Part shown: piece after piece, positions 13,440 through 14,567 of the stretch
Layout of the letters: each line of letters starts with the position of its first letter
Numbering within the stretch: position 1 is the stretch's first letter
NCBI GenBank assembly: GCA_021819725.1
Contig: JAKAQR010000053.1
Span: forward strand, 1 to 14,567
DNA from: Actinomycetes bacterium
Lineage (GTDB): Bacteria; Actinomycetota; Acidimicrobiia; Acidimicrobiales; Acidimicrobiaceae
DNA: 14,567 bases
Direction of reading: 5' to 3'
Position numbers and translations under genes: made by a program
The notes under the pieces: generated by a model
Databases searched by the model: none
The model's input: the letters and a program-made list of their open reading frames with translations, nothing else
What the model was told of the DNA's origin: nothing

Positions 13440-13892
13440 GTGAACGGAGATTTGCTATGGTCGTTGGTACTCTTTGTTCACATCCTTGCAGCGACCTTCT
13501 GGGTTGGTGGTCAGTTGATGTTGGCAACCGTTGTCGTCCCATTGGTGCGCAAGTCACGACCTGAGTTGTTGAGGGAGATCGCTGGACTTGCGGGGCGAAG
13601 ATTTGCGGTTCTGACCAACTTCGGTCTGCTGCCGACGCTCGTCGTCACCGGAGTGCTCCTTGCATGGCATGACGGGGTTCGCCTCGACAACCTTAGTACC
13701 ACCGCGTTCGGACGGGTTCTTGAGATCAAGGTGGTATTGGTGGTAGCTGTCTTTATCCTCGCGAGCATGCACGGAGCTATTGCCCGTCGTCTCTCGCGAA
13801 AATGGGTGAGGGGTCTAGCGATTGCGACGATAATCCTGTCGGTTGCGGTCGTCGCATTGGCAGCGATGCTTGCGACTCTTCCGGGACCGTGA
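13440..13892 (+). CDS. CopD-like four-helix membrane protein
   Basis: A 150-aa integral membrane protein with four predicted helices (about residues 7-33, 55-76, 93-112 and 122-147). The first helix, LVLFVHILAATFWVGGQLML, with H14 followed by WVGG, is typical of CopD-domain and related small heme or copper-binding membrane proteins; H77 and H111 are other possible ligands. FAVLTNFGLLPTLVVTGV and TAFGRVLEIKVVLV fit the CopD second and third helices. Function is likely metal or heme handling or an electron-transfer partner; this is inference from family. The start is GTG at 13440, with only a weak AGG upstream. Its TGA overlaps a GTG that opens the next frame (GTGA). No dyad like that at 12498 is seen before it, so it is probably a separate unit. 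Confidence 0.7.
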   Translation: MNGDLLWSLVLFVHILAATFWVGGQLMLATVVVPLVRKSRPELLREIAGLAGRRFAVLTNFGLLPTLVVTGVLLAWHDGVRLDNLSTTAFGRVLEIKVVLVVAVFILASMHGAIARRLSRKWVRGLAIATIILSVAVVALAAMLATLPGP

Positions 13893-14188
13893 CATCCAAG
13901 TTGCGCGCTCTTACACAACTGCTCGAAGCCATCGATAGCTTGCAGACGGTTTAAATAGGAACGCTGCGATCTGGTTTGGCTCTCTTGCGTGAGAGGTCCC
14001 TTGAACCCACCGCGCTTGAAGTTGATCTGGCAGGCACGCCGGTCGATTATCGACGATTGGTTGCAGGTTCGGGCGGATTCGGTTCTCGGGGATCAAGGCG
14101 GGAAGGAAGATCGGAAGCCCTGTCACTGTATCACCTCCATTATCTGCGAGAACTGGCTGCCAAGGGCTACACGATAACTCGCAAATGA
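13889..14188 (+). pseudogene. Small gene coupled to the CopD-like gene, interrupted by an in-frame TAA
   Basis: GTG at 13889 overlaps the CopD-like stop (GTGA) and opens an amphipathic stretch (MTSKLRALTQLLEAIDSLQTV, 21 codons less one residue shown in part here) that ends at TAA 13952-13954. Directly after that stop the same frame stays open for 77 more codons to TGA at 14186-14188, reading LALLRERSLEPTALEV and ending YLRELAAKGYTITRK. Without the TAA it would be a protein of about 99 aa. I recognise no domain. Options are a nonsense-mutated gene, a sequence error, or two short ORFs with the second starting at TTG 13976, which lacks a good ribosome binding site. Confidence 0.35.
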
Positions 14189-14343
14189 GCGGACACGGCG
14201 TCGTCTTTTCACTGTGCCAATCTCTTTTGGGCTGCGATTATCACGGTGGTGTCGATCACGGGCTGTCATGGATCTAGTGTCACGGATCGACGATTACCAG
14301 ATTAGCCGGTTTACTCCTTATGGGGAGGTGAAGAGGATCCTTG
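14189..14343. other. Short gap before the final ORF
   Basis: No gene is supported. A second open plus-strand frame begins at ATG 14268 and also runs off the window end, but it has no ribosome binding site and weaker codon bias than the frame from 14344. Confidence 0.35.
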
Positions 14344-14567
14344 ATGCAAGATTCTGTCACCGAATGGAAAGTAGATATGCCACCGCTCACGACCCGGACG
14401 CAAACAAGCCACGACATCGCAAGTTGGACGTGGGAGGTGGGCAAGCATCTACTCGTCTTGGTGTCGTTTTTACGGATAGGACGGAAGGCATTGAGGTGGC
14501 TGGAGAGCGAAGAGAAAGGCAACACCGCTCAATGCGCAGGTATTCTGAGGCAGTTTCCGATAACGGG
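14344..14567 (+). CDS. Partial ORF, cut by the window end, unknown product
   Basis: ATG at 14344 has a good AGAGGAT site five bases upstream (preceded by a second GGGGAGG) and opens 74 codons without a stop before the window ends. About 60% of third positions are G/C. The visible part contains TRTQTSHDIASWTWEVGKHL, then a basic, hydrophobic stretch LVSFLRIGRKALRWLESEEK. No family is recognised. Full length and function cannot be judged from this fragment. Confidence 0.4.
   Translation, partial: MQDSVTEWKVDMPPLTTRTQTSHDIASWTWEVGKHLLVLVSFLRIGRKALRWLESEEKGNTAQCAGILRQFPIT

Overview
The window looks like a chromosomal segment of a moderately GC-rich actinobacterium. Evidence: GTG and TTG starts are common, third codon positions lean to G/C, ribosome binding sites are GGAGG-like, and the gene set combines KatG, OsmC, hemerythrin-DUF2249, a MatB-like ligase and a PIF1-HRDC helicase. 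An acidophilic or iron-oxidising member of the Acidimicrobiia would fit, but that is a guess; nothing here fixes taxonomy. I see no rRNA, tRNA, CRISPR array or intact insertion sequence.

Layout. (1) 15-446 (+): OsmC-type peroxiredoxin. (2) 541-3755 (-): a serine beta-lactamase-like hydrolase and a PIF1-type helicase with a C-terminal HRDC domain; a 41-codon ORF lies in frame just upstream of the helicase, cut off by one TAG. (3) 3756-4376: a weakly coding stretch with a possible small ORF and inverted repeats, leading into katG (4377-6596, +). (4) 6645-7152 (-): what looks like a frameshifted gene of unknown function, convergent with katG. (5) 7223-8668 (+): a malonyl-CoA synthetase-like acyl-CoA ligase, followed by about 750 bases without a convincing gene but with a 12-bp RNA-type hairpin. 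(6) 9425-11712 (-): a two-gene operon joined by a GTGA overlap, encoding a hemerythrin-DUF2249 protein and a 12-helix membrane protein of heme-copper oxidase subunit I / NnrS type. (7) 11713-12561: a long divergent intergenic region with a small coding-like ORF and several dyads. (8) 12562-13139 (+): stand-alone DUF2249 protein and a MIP18/DUF59 (SufT/PaaD-type) Fe-S assembly factor, joined by a TTGA overlap. (9) 13440-14188 (+): a CopD-like four-helix membrane protein overlapping (GTGA) a short gene interrupted by an in-frame TAA. (10) From 14344: an ORF running off the end.

How the genes may work together. OsmC and KatG remove organic and hydrogen peroxides. The most interesting unit is 9425-13139: hemerythrin-DUF2249, oxidase-like membrane protein, DUF2249 and an Fe-S maturation factor lie in two divergent transcription units. 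Each promoter carries almost the same dyad (TCTAGT-N4-A[C/A]TAGA, then AATA, 17 of 21 bases identical). I infer one regulator controlling a small nitric-oxide/oxygen-response or Fe-S repair regulon. Three loci (near 3766, near 7000 and 13952) show a coding-like frame broken by a single stop or shift, which is either local gene decay, sequence error or deliberate small ORFs.
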